Of a stretch of DNA of 64,000 nucleotides, positions 16,722 to 25,620 are shown in pieces; position 1 is the first letter of the stretch; each line of letters begins with the position of its first letter. The notes beneath the pieces were generated by a model that searched no databases, was not told the origin of the DNA, and saw only the letters and a program-made list of their open reading frames with translations. Source of the stretch: Paracoccaceae bacterium (lineage in GTDB: Bacteria > Pseudomonadota > Alphaproteobacteria > Rhodobacterales > Rhodobacteraceae); assembly GCA_014323795.1 (NCBI GenBank), contig JACONK010000028.1, positions 1 through 64,000 on the forward strand. The letters are read 5' to 3'. A program made the translations under genes and the position numbers.

Positions 16722-16975
16722 AGCAGGCGGATATCCACACCACATCGATTCGCGGCCACTGTGTTATTGCCAGGCGTCTTTTGATTCGGAAAAATGTGCC
16801 GTTTGCGGAGTATGATATGATGACTTGCCCGGCCGGAAAGGTCAATATGGCCGAATGGACCGGTGGCGGACGCACGGTAGTGCAGATTTTTATCCGGGAC
16901 GGCCGCGTCGGCGAGGCTGACAGTCTGTACGCCCTGGAACGGGCAGGCAAGTTTCATGGGATGCCGGCGGCGTGA
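16718..16975 (+). pseudogene. grxC: Degenerate glutaredoxin 3 (lost start and active-site Cys)
   Basis: An 85-codon frame with no internal stop matches glutaredoxin GrxC along its whole length (DIHTTS, RRLL, PFAEYD, GGRTV-QIF, LYALERAGK). Three essential features are altered. The position of the start codon is ATA. The CPYC-type active site reads RGHC, with Arg in place of the first Cys. The TVPQIF motif reads TVVQIF, without the cis-proline that binds glutathione, and the GGCDD loop reads GEADS. A functional dithiol glutaredoxin is therefore unlikely. It sits between comF and the nitrilase with one- to four-base overlaps, so the frame may persist because it couples translation of its neighbours. 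Confidence 0.8.
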
Positions 16976-17802
16976 TCCTGTGTGCCGGGATTATCCAACT
17001 TTGCAGCGGCGATGATCCCGCGACGAATTTGATCGAAACACAAGGATTTATTGGCGAAGCCGCCAGTCAGGGCGCACAGTTCGTTGCGACACCTGAGGTG
17101 ACAAATTGCGTATCCGCCTCGCGCAGCCACCAGCAGGATGTCCTGCACCACGAAACAGACGATCCGACCTTGGCCTCTCTTGCCTGCCAGGCGCGGGAGC
17201 TGGGCATTTGGCTGCTGATCGGATCACTCGCGCTGAAAACCGATGATCCTGACGGGCGTTTCGTAAACCGGTCTTTCCTGATCGGCCCGGATGGCTCGTT
17301 TCACGCACACTACGACAAGATCCACATGTTTGATGTGACCATCGATGACCAGGAAACCTACCGCGAAAGCGCGGGATATCGGCCAGGGGGGACAGCGATT
17401 GTGGCACAGCTGCCGGATACGGTGCTGGGCCTGACCATCTGTTATGACCTGCGTTTCCCTTACCTGTTTCGCCATCTTGCGCAGGCTGGTGCCGCAGTGA
17501 TCACTGTGCCAAGCGCGTTTTCCCCGGTCACGGGCGCAGCCCATTGGGAAGTACTTTTGCGCGCACGGGCCATCGAAACCGGGTGTTTTATCCTTGCACC
17601 GGCCCAGACCGGGGATCACGCTATCTCTCGCGGTCGACCAAGGACAACCTATGGGCATTCACTGGTTGTGGCCCCGTGGGGGGAAGTTCTTCTTGACGCC
17701 GGAACAGACGTGGGGGCCTTTGTCTGTGACCTCGATCTTTCGCAGGTAGCGTCGGCAAGAACCCGTGTGCCGGCACTGGGCCATGACATGGTCATCGCAT
17801 GA
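16972..17802 (+). CDS. Carbon-nitrogen hydrolase (Nit/omega-amidase-like)
   Basis: A nitrilase-superfamily amidase of 276 residues with the full catalytic triad: Glu42 in ATPEVTN, Lys116 in HYDKIHMFDV and Cys157 in LTICYDLRFP. The DLRFPYLFR context fits the Nit1/Nit2 branch, whose members hydrolyse deaminated glutathione or alpha-keto amides such as ketoglutaramate. Start is GTG at 16972, overlapping the grxC stop (GTGA). In this operon its likely role is metabolite repair, which fits deaminated glutathione as substrate next to a glutaredoxin gene. Cytoplasmic. Confidence 0.88.
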   Translation: MILCAGIIQLCSGDDPATNLIETQGFIGEAASQGAQFVATPEVTNCVSASRSHQQDVLHHETDDPTLASLACQARELGIWLLIGSLALKTDDPDGRFVNRSFLIGPDGSFHAHYDKIHMFDVTIDDQETYRESAGYRPGGTAIVAQLPDTVLGLTICYDLRFPYLFRHLAQAGAAVITVPSAFSPVTGAAHWEVLLRARAIETGCFILAPAQTGDHAISRGRPRTTYGHSLVVAPWGEVLLDAGTDVGAFVCDLDLSQVASARTRVPALGHDMVIA

Positions 17803-17858
17803 ATGAAACAAATCTCGCTACAGCCCTGACAAGGGTGACGCCATACCGGAACCTTGTC

Positions 17859-18599
17859 TTATCCTGCCCCTTTCACACTTCCGGTCACGTAGTTTACCGA
17901 AAGGTCGCGGGCGCATATGCCCCAGCTCCGGCTTAGCGGGTTGAACACGAAACCCTTGCGATCAACCGGCCGCAGTCCGGCCTGTTCGATCAGTGCAAAA
18001 AGCTCATCAGGTGTGATGAACCTTGACCATTCGTGCGTACCTTTTGGAAGCCAGCGTATCACATACTCTGCCCCGATGATTGCAAAGAGGTAGCTCTTCA
18101 GGGTTCGGTTGAGTGTGGAGCAAATCATGATTCCACCCGGTTTCAAGAGCTGCCCGCAAGTGATGAGGTAGGTGTGCGGGTCGGACACATGTTCTACCAC
18201 TTCCATGTTCAAAATCACGTCGAATTGCTCGCCCTCGGTGGCCAGAGCTTCCGCGGATGTGTGGCGATAGTCGATGTCCAGGTCCATCTGCTCCGCATGG
18301 AACCTGGCCACCGGGATGTTCCTCCCCGCTGCATCAATCCCCACCACGTCTGCCCCCAGACGAGCCATCGGTTCGCTCAATAATCCGCCACCGCAGCCGA
18401 TATCCAAAAGCCGTAGACCTTCCAGGGATTTCAGCGAATCGCGATCACGCCCGAACTCCGCAGTCACCTGGTCAACGATGTAGTCCAGGCGACAGGGATT
18501 GAGCATGTGCAACGGTCTGAATGCGCCACATTCATCCCACCATTCGGTGGCCAGTGCCTCAAACTTGGCAATCTCGCCTGCATCTGCTGTGGGTGCCAT
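17859..18599 (-). CDS. ubiG: Ubiquinone biosynthesis O-methyltransferase
   Basis: UbiG carries out both O-methylations of ubiquinone synthesis. The 246-residue class I methyltransferase shows the [10 protein letters not shown] opening, RLDYI near residue 40, the SAM-binding [19 protein letters not shown] near 68, and the NMEVVEHV motif near 130. I chose ATG at 18599 because GAAGGGAAG lies directly upstream; the frame extends nine codons further to 18626. It is divergent from pip, with only 34 bases between the two starts. Confidence 0.93.
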   Translation of the reverse strand: MAPTADAGEIAKFEALATEWWDECGAFRPLHMLNPCRLDYIVDQVTAEFGRDRDSLKSLEGLRLLDIGCGGGLLSEPMARLGADVVGIDAAGRNIPVARFHAEQMDLDIDYRHTSAEALATEGEQFDVILNMEVVEHVSDPHTYLITCGQLLKPGGIMICSTLNRTLKSYLFAIIGAEYVIRWLPKGTHEWSRFITPDELFALIEQAGLRPVDRKGFVFNPLSRSWGICARDLSVNYVTGSVKGAG

Positions 18600-18633
18600 T
18601 GTCTTCCCTTCACGTAGCTGACACATTTACGTC

Positions 18634-19629
18634 ATGGAGCGATATAGTTCACCCCTGCGAAATGCCGAGAGCCAAATCGGCACACCGCGGCTGCTGTATC
18701 CGGTCATCCGGCCCTACACCTGCCGCATGATGGCGGTGCCCGGGCAGCTTGCGAACCACGTGCTTTACGTGGAAGAATGCGGCAACCCGAAAGGCATCCC
18801 GGTGGTGGTTCTGCACGGTGGTCCCGGCGGCGGATGCAGCCCCGGCATGCGGCGGTTTTTCCACCCGGACGTCTACCGGGTCATCCTTTTTGATCAGCGT
18901 GGCTGCGGGCGTTCACGGCCCCATGCCTGCATAGAGGACAACACCACCTGGGATCTGGTCGCCGATATTGAGTTAATCCGCCAGGAATTGGGCATTGACG
19001 ACTGGATCGTCTTCGGCGGTTCCTGGGGGTCTGCGCTGGCTCTGGTTTACGCGCAGACACACCCGTATCGTGTCTGCCACCTGGTGCTGCGCGGGGTTTT
19101 CACGATGACCCAAGCGGAACTGAATTGGTTTTACGGCGGTGGTGCGGCGGCGTTTTTTCCGGAAGCGTGGCACACCTTTGAAAGCCTTTTGCCGGAGGAG
19201 GAGCAATCCGACGTCATCGAAGGCTTTGCCAGGCGCCTTTTTGGCGAGGATGAAGATGAACAGATCCGCTTTGCCCGGGCCTGGACCGAATGGGAAAGCG
19301 CGCTTGCCTCGTTGGAAAGAACGCGCAACCGCGGGTCGGTGCCGTCGTCTTACGCGCTTGCCTTTGCGCGGATCGAAAACCACTACTTCCGCAACGCGGG
19401 CTTTCTGCGTGAAGACGGCCAAATACTGGCTGACATGCACAAGATCGCGCACATCCCGGCTACTATCGTGCAGGGCCGATATGATATGATTTGCCCTCCG
19501 CGCACGGCTGTTGCCCTGCATAAGGTCTGGCCTGGCGCATGCTTCGTGATGGTTCCAAACGCGGGTCATTCCCTGTCAGAGCCGGGAATCGTCTCTGCCC
19601 TTGTAGGGATCATGGATGACCTGGCGTGA
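18634..19629 (+). CDS. pip: Proline iminopeptidase
   Basis: An alpha/beta-hydrolase of 331 residues that removes N-terminal proline from peptides. Oxyanion-hole motif HGGPGGGCSP near residue 60, nucleophile elbow GGSWGSALA near 128 (Ser), acid residue in GRYDMICP near 284 and catalytic His in NAGHSLSE near 312. The cap domain with WxxWE (WTEWESAL) is typical of the S33 family. Length is standard. It precedes the peptide-type ABC importer by about 110 bases and may process imported peptides, but the two may also be independent. Confidence 0.92.
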   Translation: MERYSSPLRNAESQIGTPRLLYPVIRPYTCRMMAVPGQLANHVLYVEECGNPKGIPVVVLHGGPGGGCSPGMRRFFHPDVYRVILFDQRGCGRSRPHACIEDNTTWDLVADIELIRQELGIDDWIVFGGSWGSALALVYAQTHPYRVCHLVLRGVFTMTQAELNWFYGGGAAAFFPEAWHTFESLLPEEEQSDVIEGFARRLFGEDEDEQIRFARAWTEWESALASLERTRNRGSVPSSYALAFARIENHYFRNAGFLREDGQILADMHKIAHIPATIVQGRYDMICPPRTAVALHKVWPGACFVMVPNAGHSLSEPGIVSALVGIMDDLA

Positions 19630-19737
19630 ATCCGGATCCTGGCTTTCGCTTGAAATGCACGGAAGTTTCCCGTACAAGGCGAATTTGGTCATTCAATGAG
19701 TCGCCAAAGAACAAAGAAAACAACAGGGAGACAAGGG

Positions 19738-20739
19738 GTGAGCCCGGTGCCAAGGATCATCCTGCAACGCCTGGCACTTGGGGTGCTGACGTTGCTGGCG
19801 GTATCCATACTGATTTTTGCAGCCGTAAACGCGCTGCCGGGCGACTTTGCCCAGGCTATCCTCGGACAATCCGCAACACCCGAAGCGGTGGAAGCTATTC
19901 GAAACGATCTGGGCCTGAACGAACCCGCGCTGATCCGTTACCTTGACTGGCTTTTCGGTATCTTGTCCGGCGATTTCGGAACGTCGTATTCCCAAATCAA
20001 ATTTGTGGAATTCAGCGGTGAAAGCGCGGCACAGGGCGGTATCGCCAACGTTTACGACCAGCTGGTGCCGAAGTTCAAAAATACCACGTACCTGGCATTT
20101 GTGACCGCCTGCATCGCAGTCCCGCTGGCGCTGTCGCTTGGTATCCTGGCCGCGCTTTATCGCAATTCTGCCTACGACCGGGCGGTGAACATTGCGACGC
20201 TGAGCTCCATCTCTTCCCCCGAATTTTTCCTGGCCTACATCCTGGTGCTTTATCTGTCGGTGCTCGGCGGATTCTTCGATCCTGTGTCTAACATCAACGC
20301 GGAAATGACCGGGTGGGAGCGGCTGACAGCCACGATGCTGCCTGCCCTGACGCTGACACTGGTGGTGACCGCGCACATGATGCGAATGACCCGGGCAGCG
20401 ATCATCAACCTGCTCGCCTCTCCCTACATTGAGATGGCGCGGCTTAAAGGGATCAGCCCGATGCGGGTGATTGTGCACCATGCCCTGCCCAATGCGCTGG
20501 CCCCGATCATTAATGTGATCGCGCTGAACCTTGCCTACCTGATCACCGGTGTGGTCGTGATTGAGGTGGTCTTTGTCTATCCCGGTATCGGGCTCACCTT
20601 CGTGGATGCGGTGAAGAACCGCGACATCCCGGTGGTGCAGGCGTGCTGTCTGATCTTCGCGGCAGCCTATGTGTTGCTAAACCTCACCGCTGATATCCTG
20701 TCAATTATCACCAACCCGCGTCTGAGATACCCGAAATGA
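19738..20739 (+). CDS. ABC transporter permease, DppB/OppB-type
   Basis: First membrane subunit of an oligopeptide/nickel-family importer, about 333 residues. One N-terminal helix and a periplasmic loop (NALPGDFAQ..., Gly/Asp pattern typical of OppB) are followed by five helices and the EAA motif (EMARLKGISPMRVIVHHALPNA). I prefer GTG at 19738, preceded by GGGAGACAAGG; ATG at 19696 would add 14 polar residues but lacks a ribosome-binding site. The stop overlaps the next start (ATGA). Confidence 0.88.
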   Translation: MSPVPRIILQRLALGVLTLLAVSILIFAAVNALPGDFAQAILGQSATPEAVEAIRNDLGLNEPALIRYLDWLFGILSGDFGTSYSQIKFVEFSGESAAQGGIANVYDQLVPKFKNTTYLAFVTACIAVPLALSLGILAALYRNSAYDRAVNIATLSSISSPEFFLAYILVLYLSVLGGFFDPVSNINAEMTGWERLTATMLPALTLTLVVTAHMMRMTRAAIINLLASPYIEMARLKGISPMRVIVHHALPNALAPIINVIALNLAYLITGVVVIEVVFVYPGIGLTFVDAVKNRDIPVVQACCLIFAAAYVLLNLTADILSIITNPRLRYPK

Positions 20740-22070
20740 ACCTGCTGCTGGTTATTGAAATTTTCGTTGCAGCGGGCGTTTCTGCCCTTCTTGTGCGCAA
20801 TGCAATGACCACGAACTGGCGTGATGCGGGAACCGGAACCTACGTCGGCTTTGGCATGGCCGGGCTGCTGCTGCTGGCAGTTATCCATTACTACTTCAAG
20901 ACGAAATACTTCCCCGTTAACCCGGACATGCCGGAAGGGTCATTCTTCCGCTGGGCCCTGCAGGGCCTTGTTATCTTTGGCATCTCAGGCTGGTTTTTCC
21001 GCGAATTTGGCAAGGCAGTTGGAACCGAAGGGTCACGCAGGCTTTTCCGCAGCATGCCGGTAACGGCAAGTTTTGGGGTGTTGACGATCCTCGCTTATGC
21101 GTTTGTTGCTCTCTTTGCCGGGCCGATCCCGCTGTCGATGGTTGTGCTGGTGGCCGTCATCGGTGCACTGATATCAGGTGTGACACTGAATGTATCCGGC
21201 GTGACCGCCATGCGCATCGGATACGGGATCACTGTCGTGCTGACGGCAACCTGCCTGGTAATGTACTTCTGCGGTGGCCTGGCACCTTATGGCGAGGCGG
21301 AGATCCTGCCACGTGCAAACCTGCTGCCCGGCGGCAATGCGGCCACGGGCGGTGATCCGGCGCACCTGCTGGGTACAGACCAGATTGGCCGGGATATCCT
21401 GTCGCGCCTGATTTACGGTGCGCGCAACACGGTGGGCATCGCCTTTATCACCACATGTCTGGCGTTTCTGATCGGGGGCACCTTCGGATTTCTGGCCGCG
21501 ACGCTGGGTGGTTGGACGGATCAGGTTTGCTCCCGCATCGTGGACGCGCTTATGGCCATTCCGCAGTTGATCTTCGCACTGCTTCTGATGACCATTGCAA
21601 CAGCCTGGGCCGGGTCGAACGGGGCACTGATCACGCTTTATATGATCCTTATTATCGCGGTGCTCGATAGCACACGGGTCTACCGCCTGTCGCGCGCCGT
21701 GGGCCTGAACATCGTTGTCATGGACTATATTGAGGCGGCAAGGCTTCGCGGTGAAAATCTGATCTACCTGATCTTTCGGGAAATTCTGCCCAATGCCACG
21801 GCACCCCTGCTGGCCGAGTTTGGCCTGCGCTTCTGTTTCGTCTTCCTGACGATTGCAGCACTGTCGTTTCTCGGCATCGGCATCCAGCCGCCGCGTGCGG
21901 ATTGGGGTACGATGGTGCGTGACCTGGGGCAGTTCATCAATTTCGCCAGGTCCAGCCCGCTGACAGCGGCCCTGCCGCTGATGTGTGCCGGTGCTATCGC
22001 GCTGCTGACCGTCGCGGTGAACTTCGTTGTGGACTGGATGTTGCACCAGTCCTCTGGCCTGAAAGGGTAG
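20736..22070 (+). CDS. ABC transporter permease, DppC/OppC-type with long N-terminus
   Basis: Second membrane subunit of the peptide-type importer. The C-terminal 220 residues are a normal OppC permease (HLLGTDQIGRDILSRLIYGAR near residue 208; EAARLRGENLIYLIFREILPNA near 330). The first 200 residues are unusual: about six extra hydrophobic segments before the DQIGRD region, making the protein 444 residues against about 300 for OppC. ATG at 20736 overlaps the previous stop by four bases. The function of the extra helices is unknown. Confidence 0.86.
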   Translation: MNLLLVIEIFVAAGVSALLVRNAMTTNWRDAGTGTYVGFGMAGLLLLAVIHYYFKTKYFPVNPDMPEGSFFRWALQGLVIFGISGWFFREFGKAVGTEGSRRLFRSMPVTASFGVLTILAYAFVALFAGPIPLSMVVLVAVIGALISGVTLNVSGVTAMRIGYGITVVLTATCLVMYFCGGLAPYGEAEILPRANLLPGGNAATGGDPAHLLGTDQIGRDILSRLIYGARNTVGIAFITTCLAFLIGGTFGFLAATLGGWTDQVCSRIVDALMAIPQLIFALLLMTIATAWAGSNGALITLYMILIIAVLDSTRVYRLSRAVGLNIVVMDYIEAARLRGENLIYLIFREILPNATAPLLAEFGLRFCFVFLTIAALSFLGIGIQPPRADWGTMVRDLGQFINFARSSPLTAALPLMCAGAIALLTVAVNFVVDWMLHQSSGLKG

Positions 22071-22074
22071 GGCC

Positions 22075-23730
22075 ATGCCGGACAAGGAAATGCTCGTCAA
22101 AGTACGCGATCTGAAGATCGAGGGCCGGGCAGGTGAAATTTGGACGCAAATCGTCAACGGTGTGAACATAGATCTGCACCGGGGGGAGGTTCTGGGCCTG
22201 ATAGGTGAATCCGGTGCGGGCAAATCAACCATTGGCCTTGCCGCCATGGGCTTTACCCGCGATGGCTGTCGGATTTCCGGGGGCACGGTGGAATTTGACG
22301 GCATTGACCTCGTCAACGCCAGTGCGCCGCAAAAACGATCCCTTCTGGGCAGACGGATAGCCTACGTGGCGCAATCTGCCGCCGCGTCCTTCAACCCGGC
22401 GCATAAGCTGATTGACCAACACACGGAGGCACCGACCTGGCACGGCGTTTATGGCAGGACAGAAGCAGAAGAAGATGCGGTGAGCCTTTATGCCCGGTTG
22501 CGTCTGCCAAATCCGGACGAGATCGGTTTTCGCTATCCTCACCAGGTGTCCGGTGGCCAGTTGCAACGGGCGATGACCGCTATGGCTATGTCCTGTCGCC
22601 CGGACCTGATCGTTTTTGATGAGCCTACGACGGCACTCGATGTGACAACCCAGATCGAGGTTCTGGCAGCAATCCGGGATATCGTGGACCGATTCGATAC
22701 CGCCGCACTCTATATCACACACGACCTGGCTGTCGTGGCGCAGATGGCTGACAGGATTAAAGTGCTGTTGAAGGGCGACGAGGTGGAAGAGGCGGACACC
22801 CGCACCATGCTGGCCGCGCCGAGGGAAGATTACACAAAATCGCTTTGGGCCGTGCGCAGCTTTGTGCGCAACCAGAAGCCACCGGCCCCCGGGAATGAGG
22901 TGCCGGTGGTCAGCGTCAAAAACGTTGTCGCGGCCTATGGCAAGGTGCCTGTGCTGCACGGCATCGACTTTGACATCCACGCCGGGCGCACGGTCGCGGT
23001 GGTGGGTGAATCCGGATCAGGCAAATCAACCCTGGCGCGTTGTATTACCGGGCTTCTGCCGCCGCTCAGCGGGTCTGTTGAATTCGACGGTGTGGCCCTG
23101 CCCGCCGACTATCGCAAGCGCAACCGGAACCAGCTGCGCGAGGTGCAGATGATCTATCAGATGGCCGACACCGCGCTGAACCCGCGCAAGACTATCCGAG
23201 AGATTATCGGCCGCCCGGTTGAATTCTACCTCGGCCTGCGGGGGGAAGCGAAGCGGATGCGGGTGGAAGAGCTTCTTGAACAGATCGAGCTGGAACCGGC
23301 GATGTTCATCGACCGCTTGCCGTCCGAGCTTTCGGGCGGTCAGAAGCAGCGCATCGGCATCGCCAGGGCACTGGCTGCTGAACCAAAGTTTATCATCTGT
23401 GATGAGGTAACCAGTGCGCTTGATCAATTGGTGGCTGAAGGTATCCTGAAACTGCTCGCCAATTTGCAGGATGAGCTGAACCTGAGCTATATGTTTATCA
23501 CTCACGACCTTGCCACAGTCCGTGCGATTGCGGACGAGGTGGTGGTGATGAAAGCAGGCAAAGTGGCAGAGGCAGGACCAAAAAACGTAATGTTCACCCC
23601 GCCGCACCACCCATACACGGGCCTGTTATTGTCTTCGGTGCCGGAAATGGATCCGGACTGGCTTACAACCTTGCTGAATGAACGGGGAATCGATAACATC
23701 GGCGATGCGGCAAGTGAAAAGGTCGGATGA
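22075..23730 (+). CDS. Fused dipeptide-type ABC ATPase (two ATP-binding domains)
   Basis: A 551-residue protein with two complete ABC ATPase domains in tandem, replacing the usual separate DppD and DppF. Domain one: Walker A GESGAGKST near residue 43, signature VSGGQLQR near 158, Walker B LIVFDEPTTALD near 178. Domain two: GESGSGKST near 312, LSGGQKQR near 420, FIICDEVTSALD near 442, then the C-terminal oligopeptide-transporter extension (HHPYTGLLLSSVPE). Note the Walker B acid stretch DEVTSALD in place of DEPTSALD. It starts four bases after the permease stop. Confidence 0.9.
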   Translation: MPDKEMLVKVRDLKIEGRAGEIWTQIVNGVNIDLHRGEVLGLIGESGAGKSTIGLAAMGFTRDGCRISGGTVEFDGIDLVNASAPQKRSLLGRRIAYVAQSAAASFNPAHKLIDQHTEAPTWHGVYGRTEAEEDAVSLYARLRLPNPDEIGFRYPHQVSGGQLQRAMTAMAMSCRPDLIVFDEPTTALDVTTQIEVLAAIRDIVDRFDTAALYITHDLAVVAQMADRIKVLLKGDEVEEADTRTMLAAPREDYTKSLWAVRSFVRNQKPPAPGNEVPVVSVKNVVAAYGKVPVLHGIDFDIHAGRTVAVVGESGSGKSTLARCITGLLPPLSGSVEFDGVALPADYRKRNRNQLREVQMIYQMADTALNPRKTIREIIGRPVEFYLGLRGEAKRMRVEELLEQIELEPAMFIDRLPSELSGGQKQRIGIARALAAEPKFIICDEVTSALDQLVAEGILKLLANLQDELNLSYMFITHDLATVRAIADEVVVMKAGKVAEAGPKNVMFTPPHHPYTGLLLSSVPEMDPDWLTTLLNERGIDNIGDAASEKVG

Positions 23731-23812
23731 TATGCTCAGCCGATTTCAGAGAATTCCAAAGGCAATAACGCCTGGAATGAAATGTCAAATCACCTAACCG
23801 AAGGAGACGGGA

Positions 23813-25369
23813 ATGACGTTTAAAATGAACCGGCGTGGCGTCCTGCAAGCGGGTGCCGCTGCTGGTCTGATAGCAGCTGCGGCAAAAACCTCTGGTGCTG
23901 ACAGTAATGGTCCCAAACGCGGCGGTACGCTGCGTTTGGGTATTGCAGGGGCCAACACTTCTGACAGTTGGGATGGTCGGACCCACACTGACACTTTCAT
24001 GATCATGATGGCGTACGGCGGCGTTTTTGATTGCCTGACGGAAATTGCCGCCGACGGCAAGCTGCAGGGCGAGCTGGCCGAAAGCTGGGAAGCCAGCGCA
24101 GACGCCAGAATCTGGACGTTCAACCTGCGCCGGGGCGTGACCTTCCACAACGGCAAACCGTTTGGTGCAGACGATGTGATCGCGTCGCTGAACCTGCACA
24201 CGGCAGAAGGTGCCAAATCCGCCGCAAAGCCGATTGTGGCCCCAATAACCGACATGAAGAAGATGAATGATTACCAGGTGCAGTTCACGCTTGCCGCAGG
24301 CAATGCGGACTTCCCGTACCTGTTGTCGGACGCTCGCCTTCTGATTTACCCGGCCGGCCAGGAAGAAGAAGCCATCGCCAGGGGCATCGGCACCGGTCTT
24401 TATACGGTTGAGAGATTTGATCCCGGCGTACGCTTTGTTGGCAAGCGCGTGGACAGCCACTACAAGGACGGCAGGGCCGGCTGGTTCGACAGCATCGAGG
24501 CTATCGCCATCAACGACCCTGCTGCCCGAATGAACGCGCTGATGACTGGCCAGGTCGATACGGTGAACCGGGTGGACTTCAAGATCGAGGCACTGCTGAA
24601 AGCAAATCCGAACGTCAGGATTATCGAGGTGACCGGCAACCAGCACTATACGATGCCAATGCTGACGAACGTTGCCCCGTTTGATACGCTGGAAGTGCGT
24701 CAGGCCCTGAAGTACGCCGTCAATCGTCAGGAAATGGTCGACAAGATCCTTCTCGGCCACGGTGCTGTCGGTAATGATCATCCGATCGGTCCGGCAAACC
24801 AGTACTACGCTGCTGATCTGCCGCAAAACGATTACGATCCTGACAAGGCGAGGTCGTTGCTTAGGAAAGCCGGCATGGACGGCCTGAAGGTTGACCTGTC
24901 CGCTGCGAACGCCGCCTTCATTGGTGCGATTGATGCGGCACAGCTCTATCAGGCTTCTGCCCGGGCTGCCGGTATTGAGATCAACGTGGTGCAGGAACCT
25001 GATGATGGCTACTGGTCCAACGTCTGGATGAAGAAGCCGTGGTGTACCTGCTACTGGTCCGGCCGTGCGACCGAGGACTGGATGTTTTCCACCGCGTATG
25101 AGACCGGCGTGCCGTGGAACGACACCCGGTGGGAAAACGCACGCTTCCAGTCTTTGCTTCTTGAGGCACGACCGGAACTGGATACCAACAGGCGTCGTGA
25201 AATATACACCGAAATGCAGGCTATCATGTCGTCCGAAGGCGGCACTGTGGTTCCGATGTATGCCAATTATGTCGATGCCATATCCACCAGGCTGATGCAT
25301 GGTGAAAGCATCGGCAATATTTACCAGATGGACGGTTCCCGTGCGTGCGAGCGCTGGTGGTTCGCCTGA
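23813..25369 (+). CDS. Family 5 extracellular solute-binding protein with Tat signal
   Basis: Periplasmic receptor of the peptide-type importer, 518 residues. The N-terminus has a twin-arginine motif (MNRRGVLQAG) ahead of an Ala-rich hydrophobic stretch, so it is probably exported folded through Tat, unusual for this family but common among marine alphaproteobacteria. The core shows GGTLRLG, LAESWEAS...WTFNLRRGVTFHNGKPF near residue 85 and RQALKYAVNRQEMV near 300, all characteristic of SBP_bac_5 proteins. A strong ribosome-binding site (GAAGGAGA) precedes ATG 23813. It lies last in the operon, followed by a terminator. Confidence 0.9.
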   Translation: MTFKMNRRGVLQAGAAAGLIAAAAKTSGADSNGPKRGGTLRLGIAGANTSDSWDGRTHTDTFMIMMAYGGVFDCLTEIAADGKLQGELAESWEASADARIWTFNLRRGVTFHNGKPFGADDVIASLNLHTAEGAKSAAKPIVAPITDMKKMNDYQVQFTLAAGNADFPYLLSDARLLIYPAGQEEEAIARGIGTGLYTVERFDPGVRFVGKRVDSHYKDGRAGWFDSIEAIAINDPAARMNALMTGQVDTVNRVDFKIEALLKANPNVRIIEVTGNQHYTMPMLTNVAPFDTLEVRQALKYAVNRQEMVDKILLGHGAVGNDHPIGPANQYYAADLPQNDYDPDKARSLLRKAGMDGLKVDLSAANAAFIGAIDAAQLYQASARAAGIEINVVQEPDDGYWSNVWMKKPWCTCYWSGRATEDWMFSTAYETGVPWNDTRWENARFQSLLLEARPELDTNRRREIYTEMQAIMSSEGGTVVPMYANYVDAISTRLMHGESIGNIYQMDGSRACERWWFA

Positions 25370-25420
25370 TACAGGTTTTCGGGCAGCACCGCTGCCCGGA
25401 ACTGCCCGAACAGGATACGA

Positions 25421-25446
25421 AAGCCCCCGCATGTGCGGGGGCTTTT
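25421..25446 (+). terminator. Intrinsic terminator of the peptide-importer operon
   Basis: A perfect 10-base-pair G/C-rich stem (25421-25430 with 25435-25444), loop ATGT, followed by T-rich sequence. It lies 52 bases after the binding-protein stop. A second small hairpin (25381-25386 with 25392-25397) precedes it. Confidence 0.88.
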
Positions 25447-25620
25447 CATGCCATCCGGCAGCCTTGGCCACTGTTTTTATCACAGTGACAGGATCGGTAT
25501 TAAACATCCTTTTTGAAACCCGGGGGGTGGCGGTCTCTGTCCGGTATTTGATTCAGTAACCGCTGATGGATATCGTGACCGGGCGGAATTATATGTGGTC
25601 CGGGAAATGCAGAGGACGAA

